A DNA stretch of 34,385 nt from Penumbrarchaeum sp964445525 (GTDB taxonomy: Archaea; Thermoplasmatota; Penumbrarchaeia; Penumbrarchaeales; Penumbrarchaeaceae). Each line of letters begins with the position of its first letter. Position 1 is the stretch's first letter. Location: positions 1 through 34,385 of the forward strand of contig CAYULA010000039.1 of assembly GCA_964445525.1 (NCBI GenBank), given 5' to 3'. Shown here piece after piece: positions 8,469 through 17,043 of the stretch. A program made the translations under genes and the position numbers. The notes beneath the pieces were generated by a model. It had not been told where the DNA came from, ran no database searches, and was given only the letters and a program-made list of their open reading frames with translations.

Positions 8469-8499
8469 ATGAGGGCAGATCGGATCGAGCTGCCCTCAT
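8469..8499 (-). terminator. Hairpin after the two-gene surface-protein operon
   Basis: A perfect 10-bp inverted repeat, ATGAGGGCAG (8469-8478) and CTGCCCTCAT (8490-8499), with an 11-nt loop, begins 15 bp past the stop at 8515. The following minus-strand sequence (ATTTGTATATT) is T-rich but has no long T run, so it may terminate transcription or stabilise the mRNA end. Confidence 0.5.
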
Positions 8500-8514
8500 C
8501 ACTTCGAAACCATC

Positions 8515-11500
8515 TCACTGCTGGCCTTCGTATAAGGGATTCTGCTGTTCCTGGGGAGCTTCCTGATACATGGGATTCTCCTGCTGCTGGGGCTGAGCCT
8601 CCATGGGCTGAGGCTGTGCTTCCATCGGCTGGGGCTCAGCGGCCTGGGCAGGCGGAAGGGCGGATGCCTGATCATATCCCTCCTCTGTTCCCTGCGGAAG
8701 CGTCGGAACCGACGGGTCCACCATGGGTACTCCCTCGGGCATCGTGGGGATATCAAGCTGCGGTGTGGCAAGCATTGCCTCTTCCTCTGCCTCCTCGCGC
8801 TTTTCGGATTCCTCCTCCCTGTGTATCCTTAGATAGCCTATGACAACTATCAGGGCGGCTATGATGATCGCCGCTATCACCACGATTATGAATACCCAGA
8901 AGGCGAAGGGAGCAGGTTCCTCGGGTGCGGGCTGGTCATTATATTCTGCTTCAGGTTTCAATGTTGCATCCCAGGGATCGGTGGCGTCACTATCGCCTCT
9001 GTAGGGTCCGACGCCGTCATTACCGAGGTATTCCTGGATATTGGTGTATCCGTCCGCATCGGGGTCCTCATCAGCATCTGATCCGTCCCTGAAGTCAAGC
9101 TGCATCTCCCACTCCCAGAGATCGTCCATGCCATCGTTGTCGGTGTCGTTGTCCCGACTTGGTATGAACTTGACGATCTTCACCGATACCGTGGCCACGG
9201 CCCTGTCATCTCCCTTGTGGCCGGAGTCGCCCACGTAGAGTGTGACCGTATGCCAGCCGGTGGTTTCGAACCTGAAGTTGCTGAATACCATGTCCGTGGA
9301 GATAGTGGTATTGCCCTCCTTCCACTCGTACTTCAGATTTCCGGCATCAACGTCAACATCGTAGGATCCGGATGCATCGAATGTAACGATCTCGGTGATG
9401 TTGTATTCGGCCAGGTTCGGAGGCGAGGTTATCTTGGCTACAGGCAGTGTGTTGACGAGGACCTGGTACATTTCGGAAAGTGTCCACGGTCCTCCCTCCC
9501 TCCCATTGAATGTGCCGGTCTCGGCAACATCCTTTGCAAGGAACTGGATGAAGTTCATCTCTCCCTCGAGGAAATCCTCGTAGGGGAAATGGATCCAGAT
9601 CAGATTGTTCTCGTCCATCTTGTCATACCACTGTCTGGGAAGCTCCTCCCAGCCTCCCTGGGGCTGGATGCCGGTGTCCCAGATGTAATTTCCCTTCTCA
9701 TCCAGTTCATGGGAGATCCTGTAGTAAATACCGTCCGTGGTATCGATTCCAGAGGTGTCATCCCTGATGTAAAGGGAAACCTCCTTATCGGTGATGATGT
9801 CGAGATTGTGCCAGGCTCCCTGTGTCGGGAAGAACTGCTCGAAGGAGACCGGTGTGTTGTCTATCTTGAGATTGTAGGAATCCGATACGGCGTATCCGTT
9901 TCCGGCCCAGTCCTTCACCCTGAACTTGATGTAGTTGTTGGTACCCTCGACGAACCTCGGCTGTACGCTGATCTCCACATCGTCATCTGCGGCCCTGGTG
10001 ATCTCTTCGTCGAACAGACCAACGGAGACCCAGTCCTCGAAAGCCTCGATCCCATCTGTGGATATGGCGTACTCCGCGGTGGACCTCCTTACTCCTGACA
10101 TGTGTTCTATTATGGTTCCTCCGTCCATGGCATTTATGGTAAGCTTGGGTGTTACCGTCTTCAGCCAGTTGTTCGGATTGTAATTGAGATCCGTGAAGAT
10201 CGGGTCGGATTTGTCTATGAGTATGGATTGTTCGGCATATTCTCCGATGTGTCCCACATTGTCAACAGCCCAGATATACACCTTGAAATCTCCCACGGTG
10301 GTATTCTGCCATACCCACGAAGTGACCCTCGGAGGTATTACCACCGCCGATTCGTTGTTCTGATCCGGAGTGCTGGATAACCTGTATTCCCTTACACCGG
10401 ATCCCGTATCCGAGACCGAACCCCAGCTCAGGTAAAGTGTGTCGTCATTATCCACTGTCCGCTGCTTGTCCTTGAAGGAATCCGCCCTGATGACAAGAGC
10501 CGCCGGAGCGGTGGGGGTTGAGTCGTCCACCCTCAGAGCAATGGAGGGCATTTCTATCAACACCTTTTCAGGGGGGATGCCCTCTACCATCAATCTGAAC
10601 TCCTTCCTGAGGGCTCTGAGGGGCATGTTTATCTTTATCTCGAACTCCCTTCCCGAAACGTTCATGTCCTTGTACTCTGTAAGTTCATCATCGATGACCA
10701 TCATGTAGAAGGAATCGTTCTGCGGGTAGTAGGTGGCATTTGGAGTTGTCATGTTGAACACGAATCTTACACCCGTGAAGGTGACGGTCTCGTTGTCCAT
10801 GGTATAACCCTCGTTCTTGAGGTGCCTGCCGTCCTCTCCGAGTATCTGGACCTCCCCTTCCGCCTTCAGCTCATTGTCAAGATAGAAGAGATCCTCCACA
10901 TGTGTCTGGTTCGGAAGTGATACCGCACCCCGGGCCCAGAATGTTACCGGGATCATCCCGGTCCACGGGAAAGCGAACTGGAACCTGACGTATACAACCA
11001 TGTTCCAGGGGGTGAAAAGCCCCGTTATATCGGTCTCGGTCCTGGACCTCTGAATATCTATCTCTATGGTCCCGTTCCCAGGTCCCGATTCGCCTCCTCC
11101 CAGATACCAATCGGCCTGTCCTCCAGAAACCCTGTACTGGGCGAAGATTCCGAGGGATGGAGGTCCGAAATAGAGCCTGATATCGTTCAGGTCCGCCGAG
11201 CCGTCCTCGGGATGCGTGGTGGTCACGTTGAAGGTGAACTTGTAGTCCTGATAATCCGCATAGCAAACGGGGATGGTCTCGTTCATCTCATTGGTGATAT
11301 CATGGTGAGCGTTCTCGACCATTACATCACCCAGAAGCGGTTCGGAATAGGAGAATTCAATTGCCATGTCATCCTGGAGGGTCTGATCGTAGAAGGTCTT
11401 GTAGATTGTTCCTACCCCTCCGGTCTCGTCCTCTATCCCCACATTGTGGTAATAGCCCCCCTCGTAACTGCCGGTTCCGGTGGTATCGTACTGCATCTTG

Positions 11501-12048
11501 ATCACGCCGGACTCGTAGAGTATTACCTCGCAGTGTATTCCGTAGGAGGAGAAGGTTCCCCACTCGATGGCCAGATAGTTGATGTTATTTACCTGCCCGA
11601 ACTGATAGTATGCATTGGAATACCCGTATCCCCAGGCCACGGCTATCATGGGATTAGGACTGCCGGATTGGGGCATTCCCGAGCTGTATGATGTGGTGTA
11701 TGTGAAAGAATCCAGGCACAGATAACCCCTTGAATGGACGTATACCTCCTCGTAGTTGTTCTCGTAGAACGGAAAATCCCAGGGAAGGGGTATTACATCA
11801 TAATCCTGGGATCCAGAACCGGTCAGACCCAGACTGGTTCCCGTGCTTGCGACATCGATCCAGTTGTAGCTGGTCCTTGGTTCCTCACCTATACTGTCCA
11901 TGTAGTAATAGCCTCTCTCGTCCTTCTCGGACATCCTGGCATTCGCCTTTTCCGCTGTAAAATCGCCTATTACAAAGGCACCAAACAGCATTGACATCAC
12001 GAGTACGACGGTCACGAGGACCTTCTTCTTATCCCCACTGTTATCCAT
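8515..12048 (-). CDS. Surface protein with nidogen-like head, PKD and calcium-repeat stalk, NPxY-containing tail
   Basis: 1177 residues. About 10-28 form an N-terminal hydrophobic signal. About 60-235 resemble a nidogen-like/beta-sandwich head (IPLPWDFPFYENNYEEVYVH, IAVAWGYGYS, LAIEWG, CEVILYESGVIKMQYD). From AHHDI (about 245) to the end it is paralogous to the upstream gene. Shared landmarks are a FTGVRFVFN strand, GIPPEK, TPTAP and VDND segments, a PKD-like domain (about 869-946) and a thrombospondin-3/EF-like Asp-rich calcium region (about 963-1030; DNDTDNDGMDD, DEDPDADGYT). A transmembrane helix lies near 1048-1070. The tail is about 105 residues, Pro/Gln-rich, with two QPMEAQ copies and NPMY and NPLY near the end. 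The ATG at 12048 follows GGGGTGTGA. It starts 31 bp after the upstream stop, so the two are co-transcribed. The function is probably adhesive or structural. Confidence 0.87.
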   Translation of the reverse strand: MDNSGDKKKVLVTVVLVMSMLFGAFVIGDFTAEKANARMSEKDERGYYYMDSIGEEPRTSYNWIDVASTGTSLGLTGSGSQDYDVIPLPWDFPFYENNYEEVYVHSRGYLCLDSFTYTTSYSSGMPQSGSPNPMIAVAWGYGYSNAYYQFGQVNNINYLAIEWGTFSSYGIHCEVILYESGVIKMQYDTTGTGSYEGGYYHNVGIEDETGGVGTIYKTFYDQTLQDDMAIEFSYSEPLLGDVMVENAHHDITNEMNETIPVCYADYQDYKFTFNVTTTHPEDGSADLNDIRLYFGPPSLGIFAQYRVSGGQADWYLGGGESGPGNGTIEIDIQRSRTETDITGLFTPWNMVVYVRFQFAFPWTGMIPVTFWARGAVSLPNQTHVEDLFYLDNELKAEGEVQILGEDGRHLKNEGYTMDNETVTFTGVRFVFNMTTPNATYYPQNDSFYMMVIDDELTEYKDMNVSGREFEIKINMPLRALRKEFRLMVEGIPPEKVLIEMPSIALRVDDSTPTAPAALVIRADSFKDKQRTVDNDDTLYLSWGSVSDTGSGVREYRLSSTPDQNNESAVVIPPRVTSWVWQNTTVGDFKVYIWAVDNVGHIGEYAEQSILIDKSDPIFTDLNYNPNNWLKTVTPKLTINAMDGGTIIEHMSGVRRSTAEYAISTDGIEAFEDWVSVGLFDEEITRAADDDVEISVQPRFVEGTNNYIKFRVKDWAGNGYAVSDSYNLKIDNTPVSFEQFFPTQGAWHNLDIITDKEVSLYIRDDTSGIDTTDGIYYRISHELDEKGNYIWDTGIQPQGGWEELPRQWYDKMDENNLIWIHFPYEDFLEGEMNFIQFLAKDVAETGTFNGREGGPWTLSEMYQVLVNTLPVAKITSPPNLAEYNITEIVTFDASGSYDVDVDAGNLKYEWKEGNTTISTDMVFSNFRFETTGWHTVTLYVGDSGHKGDDRAVATVSVKIVKFIPSRDNDTDNDGMDDLWEWEMQLDFRDGSDADEDPDADGYTNIQEYLGNDGVGPYRGDSDATDPWDATLKPEAEYNDQPAPEEPAPFAFWVFIIVVIAAIIIAALIVVIGYLRIHREEESEKREEAEEEAMLATPQLDIPTMPEGVPMVDPSVPTLPQGTEEGYDQASALPPAQAAEPQPMEAQPQPMEAQPQQQENPMYQEAPQEQQNPLYEGQQ

Positions 12049-12079
12049 TTTTCACACCCCTATCTATTCTGTAACTTGA

Positions 12080-15000
12080 TCACTGATTCCCGCCCTCGGG
12101 CTGATACGGCTGATCCATGGGAGCCGCCTGCATGGGCTGGGCATCCATGGGTTGAGCTGACATCTGCTGTGCTTCCATCGGCTGAGGCTCTCCCACCTGT
12201 TCGGCTGAAGGAAGGGCCTGGGCTGCCTGCGGCGAAGCTTGCGGAAGGGCGGTCGCCTCTCCCTTGGCGGCAGCAAGAAGATTGTCGAGTCTCTCCCTGC
12301 CACCCGAAGAAAGGGCATTCTCCATCAGATGCTTCTCCTCCTCGGCCTCCTTCACACGGGCAGACTCGAGGTCCCTCTTGATGGAACCGTTGTTCACAAC
12401 TACAACAACGATCACAACAACTATCACGGCAAGACACAAGGCTATCAGAACAGGGATAAGGAAACCCTGCTCTTCATCAGCCTCGTCACCGGCCATCTTG
12501 TACACTGGGAACTCCAGAGCATCCGTGGGATCGCTCCCGGCAAGATACTCCTCGAAATCAGTGTGGCCGTCACCGTCGGCATCATTGGCCTCGGTGGCTG
12601 CGGAGGCATCGCCCGCGAACTTGTCCCTGAGCTCGTCATAGAGCTCCGAACGGGACATGCCCGCCATGTTGGTGTTGTAGAGATTGTCCTTGTTGGAAGC
12701 ATCATCCCAGCCAAGGAAATAATTGTACTCCCAGTAATTGGGCATCCCATCGGAATCCTCATCATCATCGGAAAGCCAGATCGGTATGATCCTCTCAAGG
12801 ACCTCGAAGGTCACAGGATCGGACTCCACATCGTGAATCCCGTCGGATACAGTGAGGACCAGAGAATGATCACCGGGAAGAAGCTTCTCGCTGAACCTCG
12901 ATCCGTCAGCAACATCGGCTCCGAGAATAACCGTCTGGGTCTCACCCTCGAAGGTTACCGTGTCGGTCCAGGTGTATGTCAGCTGATCTCCGTCGACATC
13001 CATGGTGGCCGTGGCATCGAAGGTGACAAACTCGTCCTCCATGAACTCGGAGCCTCCCTCGGGAGACAGTATCTCAACTTTCGGCATTGTGTTGATCCAG
13101 ATATTGTATGCGGGTGAATAGGTGTAGGCGTTTCCCACAATGTCACGGGCCCTGAACTGAATGAAGTTCATGTCGCCCATGTTCAACTCCAGATCGCTTA
13201 TGACAGCCGTAAAATCGGTTCCCGACTGAACATTCAGCGAATTCCAGACGGCGGAATTGAGATCGGCCCTGCCACGGGTGGAATACCTGTATTGGAGAGT
13301 GCTTCCATCAACGCCGCTGAGAGGATCGGACAGGTCAACCTCTATGTCTACCATACCATCAGGTAGCCACATCCTTTCCCAGTCATCATCGCCGTTCACG
13401 CGGAGTTCCGTGTACTGGACTCCGGTCAGATCGATGCTGACGTTGTATGCATCGGAGGACATGACATTGCCTGCCTCGTCGGAGGCCCTGAACATGACCA
13501 TATTGTCGGTTCCTTCCGACAGCATGGGGGTTATGAACACATCGATGGATTTGGCGTTGAGTTCGTTCTCAGCCGATCTCCAATCGCTCCAGGTTGCCCC
13601 GCCGTCCTGTGATGTCGAGTATTCAACGGAAGGACCCATAACAGCCCTTCCCCCAAGATCGGTTATTGTGATCCCTACCTGGGGATTGGCGGTATTGAAC
13701 CATGTTCCCTCCTCCGGGTGGAAGCCGGTGAAGTCCATGATCTGGTCATCGATGAAGATGCTCGAGGTGGTCCAATCTCCAACATGGGCTACCCTGTCCA
13801 CGGCCCTCACATTCACCTCCACATTACCTACGCTTGTGGTGGTGACCTTGGCGAAGGTGACCCTGGTCTCGGTAATCACCCCGTCCACTTCCACCTCGTA
13901 GTAGGCAACGCCGGAGTTGAACTCTCCCGGTTCGTTCCAGGTCACATAAAGCTCTTGGTCATTGTCAACGATGGTGTTGGGATCGTCGAATCCGTCCGCA
14001 TGGACCCGAACACCCGGTGGCGCAGTCGGCGTGTCTATGTCAACGTTTGCCGTAAACACCGGCACCTCGTTGATTATCTTCTCGGGAGGTATTCCCACCT
14101 GGTCTATGGAGTACTCGACCGCTATGGGCCTCTCCCCTCCCGGAGCCTCCAGAACGAAGTCGCGCCCGGAGGAATCCGGATCCACATCCGATCCTCCGAT
14201 GGAGCTCTCAAGGGTTACGTTGAACAGATCGCTGGTGGGATAGTAAGGCTCATCGAATTCCTCGGTGCCGTTGTACACCAGCCTCATACCGGAAAACTTG
14301 ACGGTGGAATTTTCGGGAATCCAGGAATCATCATTGAATGGCACCCATTCATCCTCGCGGGAATCTCCCGATCCCTTCTGCCAGAACCCATCCAGTTCCC
14401 CGGTCCATATGAAACGGTTCTTCACATCACCAAGGTCCTCGTAGTACTGCTCGTACTGCATATGATCGGCCATTGCCCTGAACATTATGTCCAGTCTCGC
14501 TTCCGCGGGAAGCTCCAATGTGAAATAGACGTCGAAACTGACGAAAAGCGTATCTATATCATGATGAGCGTCCATGACAAGGGAATCGGGATCCACCCGG
14601 ATAATATTGTAGGGATCATTTATGACCTCTATGATTCCCGTATCGTTGGATAATCCGGGATTCGAATACCTTACCGTACCCGAATAGTGCCCCACAATGA
14701 AATCCCATTCCATCTCAGGACCCCAGATGCTCCACTTGTTGACCGCCGAACCCTTGAACCTGTACCCTCTGTGCTCGGCGTAGAACGTCCTGTCATCTGG
14801 AGGGTCGCCTCCGGAGGATTCGAACGTGCCTATGCTGAACATGTCATAATTGGATATACCGTAAACGACTCCGGGACCGCTGCCGGAGAAATAGCCTCCT
14901 CCGGGATCCGCCACGAACAGATCGTCAAGACCGTCATTGTCACGATTGAGGAAGCAGATGGTTCTGAATTTGGCTCCATACCCGTAATAGTAATACCTGT

Positions 15001-16492
15001 AATATTCTACAGGATAGGCGAAATACTTGGAAGATTTTTCCGGAGCGTGAACCGTGAAAACCGACAGGGGTATGACATCAATGTCCCCTGTTTTGTCGGC
15101 CCAATCCTCGTTCAATAGAACATATACCGCTCCTTCATCAGCGTCTCCGAAGGCTATATCAATCTTCCCGTTGCCGTCGTAGTCGCCGAAGGCCCTCGTT
15201 CCGAACGGCCTAGAACCCTCTGCAAAGAACTTCTTGTCATAATTGGAACTTGAGGAGATCTTCTTCTCCCCTGTCGGTATGGTCGAGTCCCCGTCGATTA
15301 CCCAGCAGTATTTCCCGTTGCCGGGGTAATAATTTCCGTAAGAATAATATCCGGAACCGAAGAAAAGGTCCCCGAGGTCATCCCCGTTGTAATCGATTAT
15401 CATCGGGTCTGCTCCGATGGCATCAAAGTAATTGGATCCTATGTAGTCAACCCAATCCATGTGATCGTTTTCCTCGAGAAGGTCACCGGATGAGAAATCC
15501 CTGATGGATTCTCCGGGATACATGACCGAAACGCTGCCAACATAATACTGATTATTGACGTATCTGTAGGTGTTTCCGAATGCGATCTCGTCCCTTCCGT
15601 CACCGTTCATGTCACCGGTTGCGACTCCCCCCATGCCGGTTCCCGCATAATAATATTCATAGGAACCCCAGGAATAGCTCCATCCATGGGTGTAGACCGG
15701 ATCCAGGTGACCGTCCGCATCACTGTAGGTATAGCTTCCGGAAAATTCATCCTCGCCTCCGAACCACCAGTTGGCTTCTCCGTAATAATATTTTGATCCG
15801 CTTCCACCCCATTCGTAATTGTAACCGCCGGTTCCCTGCAATACCTCGTCGTAACCGTCTCCATCCAGATCTCCAAAGCCTACCCATGGTCCGTAATATC
15901 CTCTTTGCCATGATTGGAAGGTTGCATTCGAGGACAATGATGATTTATCATTGACATAGGCTCCTCCGTAAAAGAGGTGACCGAAGGCTGCGGAATACCC
16001 TCCGCTTGCAACGAGTATATCGTCGTATCCGTCATTGTTCACATCACCTGTGGCTATATCCGTTCCGAAAACCTGGCCTCCGGCGGAAAGCTCCCATCTG
16101 GCATCTTCCGCATTCACCCCGAGGTCGGGGAATTTCAGCTGGGTGGATCCATCCATGATGTAGACCTTGCCGGATCCGTCCATCGGGGCCGTTATGGCCA
16201 TATCTGTAAAACCGTCTCCGTTGAAATCCAGCTTCTCGATGGTGGCACCGAAATAGCTTCCCGATGAACTGCCGGATGCGAAATACTCCGGAGGATTGTC
16301 ATCGAGATAGTGATCTCCGCTCCTCTGGCCCGGTTTCAGGGCCGAGGGCTTGAATGAAGTTGACTCAAGAGCTTCTGCTTCCTGAGCGGCAAATATCAGT
16401 GGAATGAAGGCCGCCAGGGCCATCACCACAACAACAGTTAGAACAATTGCTCTACTTTTCCCTATCTTGTAGGACGAGGGCAGAATGTACAT
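12080..16492 (-). CDS. Integrin-alpha-like seven-FG-GAP surface protein with PKD and calcium-repeat stalk
   Basis: 1470 residues. A basic n-region and hydrophobic helix (SRAIVLTVVVVMALAAFIPL) target it to the membrane. Seven FG-GAP repeats follow, with Ca-loop cores near residues 88 (FNGDGFTD), 150 (VNNDGYDD), 208 (LDGDGYDE), 294 (MNGDGRDE), 367 (YNGDDLGD), 437 (YDGNGKID) and 516 (RDNDGLDD); seven is the blade number of the integrin alpha propeller. From AHHDI (about 641) it is paralogous to the downstream protein: beta-rich stalk, PKD-like domain (about 1132-1230), Asp-rich calcium region (about 1240-1328), transmembrane helix (about 1341-1365) and a tail with PM[E/D]AQ repeats. The frame also has a GTG at 16501, but GAGGTGA sits 5 nt before the ATG at 16492, which decides the start. 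It is the first gene of the operon. Adhesion or envelope structure is inferred. Confidence 0.88.
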   Translation of the reverse strand: MYILPSSYKIGKSRAIVLTVVVVMALAAFIPLIFAAQEAEALESTSFKPSALKPGQRSGDHYLDDNPPEYFASGSSSGSYFGATIEKLDFNGDGFTDMAITAPMDGSGKVYIMDGSTQLKFPDLGVNAEDARWELSAGGQVFGTDIATGDVNNDGYDDILVASGGYSAAFGHLFYGGAYVNDKSSLSSNATFQSWQRGYYGPWVGFGDLDGDGYDEVLQGTGGYNYEWGGSGSKYYYGEANWWFGGEDEFSGSYTYSDADGHLDPVYTHGWSYSWGSYEYYYAGTGMGGVATGDMNGDGRDEIAFGNTYRYVNNQYYVGSVSVMYPGESIRDFSSGDLLEENDHMDWVDYIGSNYFDAIGADPMIIDYNGDDLGDLFFGSGYYSYGNYYPGNGKYCWVIDGDSTIPTGEKKISSSSNYDKKFFAEGSRPFGTRAFGDYDGNGKIDIAFGDADEGAVYVLLNEDWADKTGDIDVIPLSVFTVHAPEKSSKYFAYPVEYYRYYYYGYGAKFRTICFLNRDNDGLDDLFVADPGGGYFSGSGPGVVYGISNYDMFSIGTFESSGGDPPDDRTFYAEHRGYRFKGSAVNKWSIWGPEMEWDFIVGHYSGTVRYSNPGLSNDTGIIEVINDPYNIIRVDPDSLVMDAHHDIDTLFVSFDVYFTLELPAEARLDIMFRAMADHMQYEQYYEDLGDVKNRFIWTGELDGFWQKGSGDSREDEWVPFNDDSWIPENSTVKFSGMRLVYNGTEEFDEPYYPTSDLFNVTLESSIGGSDVDPDSSGRDFVLEAPGGERPIAVEYSIDQVGIPPEKIINEVPVFTANVDIDTPTAPPGVRVHADGFDDPNTIVDNDQELYVTWNEPGEFNSGVAYYEVEVDGVITETRVTFAKVTTTSVGNVEVNVRAVDRVAHVGDWTTSSIFIDDQIMDFTGFHPEEGTWFNTANPQVGITITDLGGRAVMGPSVEYSTSQDGGATWSDWRSAENELNAKSIDVFITPMLSEGTDNMVMFRASDEAGNVMSSDAYNVSIDLTGVQYTELRVNGDDDWERMWLPDGMVDIEVDLSDPLSGVDGSTLQYRYSTRGRADLNSAVWNSLNVQSGTDFTAVISDLELNMGDMNFIQFRARDIVGNAYTYSPAYNIWINTMPKVEILSPEGGSEFMEDEFVTFDATATMDVDGDQLTYTWTDTVTFEGETQTVILGADVADGSRFSEKLLPGDHSLVLTVSDGIHDVESDPVTFEVLERIIPIWLSDDDEDSDGMPNYWEYNYFLGWDDASNKDNLYNTNMAGMSRSELYDELRDKFAGDASAATEANDADGDGHTDFEEYLAGSDPTDALEFPVYKMAGDEADEEQGFLIPVLIALCLAVIVVVIVVVVVNNGSIKRDLESARVKEAEEEKHLMENALSSGGRERLDNLLAAAKGEATALPQASPQAAQALPSAEQVGEPQPMEAQQMSAQPMDAQPMQAAPMDQPYQPEGGNQ

Positions 16493-16550
16493 TACGTTCA
16501 CCTCTATGCGGGATCTGGAAAAGTCACCCTACAATTGAAGTAGCAACCTG

Positions 16551-16560
16551 TTATATAAAA
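16551..16560 (-). promoter_or_regulatory. Strong TATA box of the surface-protein operon
   Basis: The minus strand reads TTTTATATAA, the closest match to the archaeal TATA consensus in the window. It predicts a start near 16529 and a leader of about 37 nt carrying GAGGTGA. A strong promoter would fit an abundant envelope protein. The remaining sequence between 16561 and 16668 holds nothing I can assign. Confidence 0.65.
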
Positions 16561-16668
16561 CTTTATTTGACCAGCTTTTTTCCAGCACTTAAAAGTTCCG
16601 GTAGCCAGGGGATGGTGGGAAGGGGCGGATTTTGGGAATATCGAAGGAATTTTACGGATGCAAGGATT

Positions 16669-17043
16669 CTACTTCTCCCCAACACTTTCGATCCTCATCA
16701 GCGGATATCCGAGCTCCTCGATCCAATCCATCCTTGCCCTGCAGCAGGTTTCATTCACCCTGATGGTTACCTCTGCGGCCATCATTCTATCCTTCAAGGA
16801 GCAGTATCCGAACCTGGTGAGGGATTCCCTGAGGACCTCCTCATCGATGGTTACCTTGGCATCCACCACGTGAGGCTGGGACATGACGGCGGCCGTCATG
16901 GACCTCTCCAGGTCCCTCCTGCTCTCAGGTCTGACGGGAACCCCTATGAACTGATGATACAGCGATCCCAGCTTGATACCGGCTTCAAAGGCGGCCCTTT
17001 CACCGTCGGTGCAGTTGAACAGATCGGATTCAATAGCCCTCAT
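16669..17043 (-). CDS. mptD: Archaeal dihydroneopterin aldolase
   Basis: 124 residues, the usual length of the archaeal MptD family (PF04038). The diagnostic segment FEAGIKLGSLYHQFIGVPV (about 19-37) holds the conserved Glu20 and His30 of the active site. The C-terminal part (EVTIRVNETCCRARMDWIEE) also fits the family. MptD converts 7,8-dihydroneopterin to 6-hydroxymethyl-7,8-dihydropterin and glycolaldehyde, an early step to tetrahydromethanopterin or folate-type C1 carriers. It is cytoplasmic and oligomeric in characterised homologues. The ATG at 17043 follows GGAGG and overlaps the pssA stop by 14 bp, so it is the last gene of asd-pssA-mptD. The combination of lipid and pterin genes has no obvious biochemical link. 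Confidence 0.9.
   Translation of the reverse strand: MRAIESDLFNCTDGERAAFEAGIKLGSLYHQFIGVPVRPESRRDLERSMTAAVMSQPHVVDAKVTIDEEVLRESLTRFGYCSLKDRMMAAEVTIRVNETCCRARMDWIEELGYPLMRIESVGEK

Noticed and set aside
8345..8514. Replication origin near oapABC
   Set aside because: No repeated origin-recognition box, AT-rich unwinding tract or Orc1/Cdc6 gene is visible; only an oapA promoter and an operon-end hairpin can be seen.
8560..8660. DNA-level tandem repeat in the tail-coding region
   Set aside because: The repetition follows the QPMEAQ peptide repeat; codons vary between copies, so it is reported as a protein feature rather than a separate DNA repeat.
9217..10098. 293-codon open frame on the plus strand
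   Set aside because: It lies wholly antisense to the nidogen-like surface protein; the translation is low in recognisable structure and there is no ribosome site or promoter.
13718..14653. 311-codon open frame on the plus strand
   Set aside because: It is antisense to the integrin-alpha-like gene, with no supporting signals or family resemblance.
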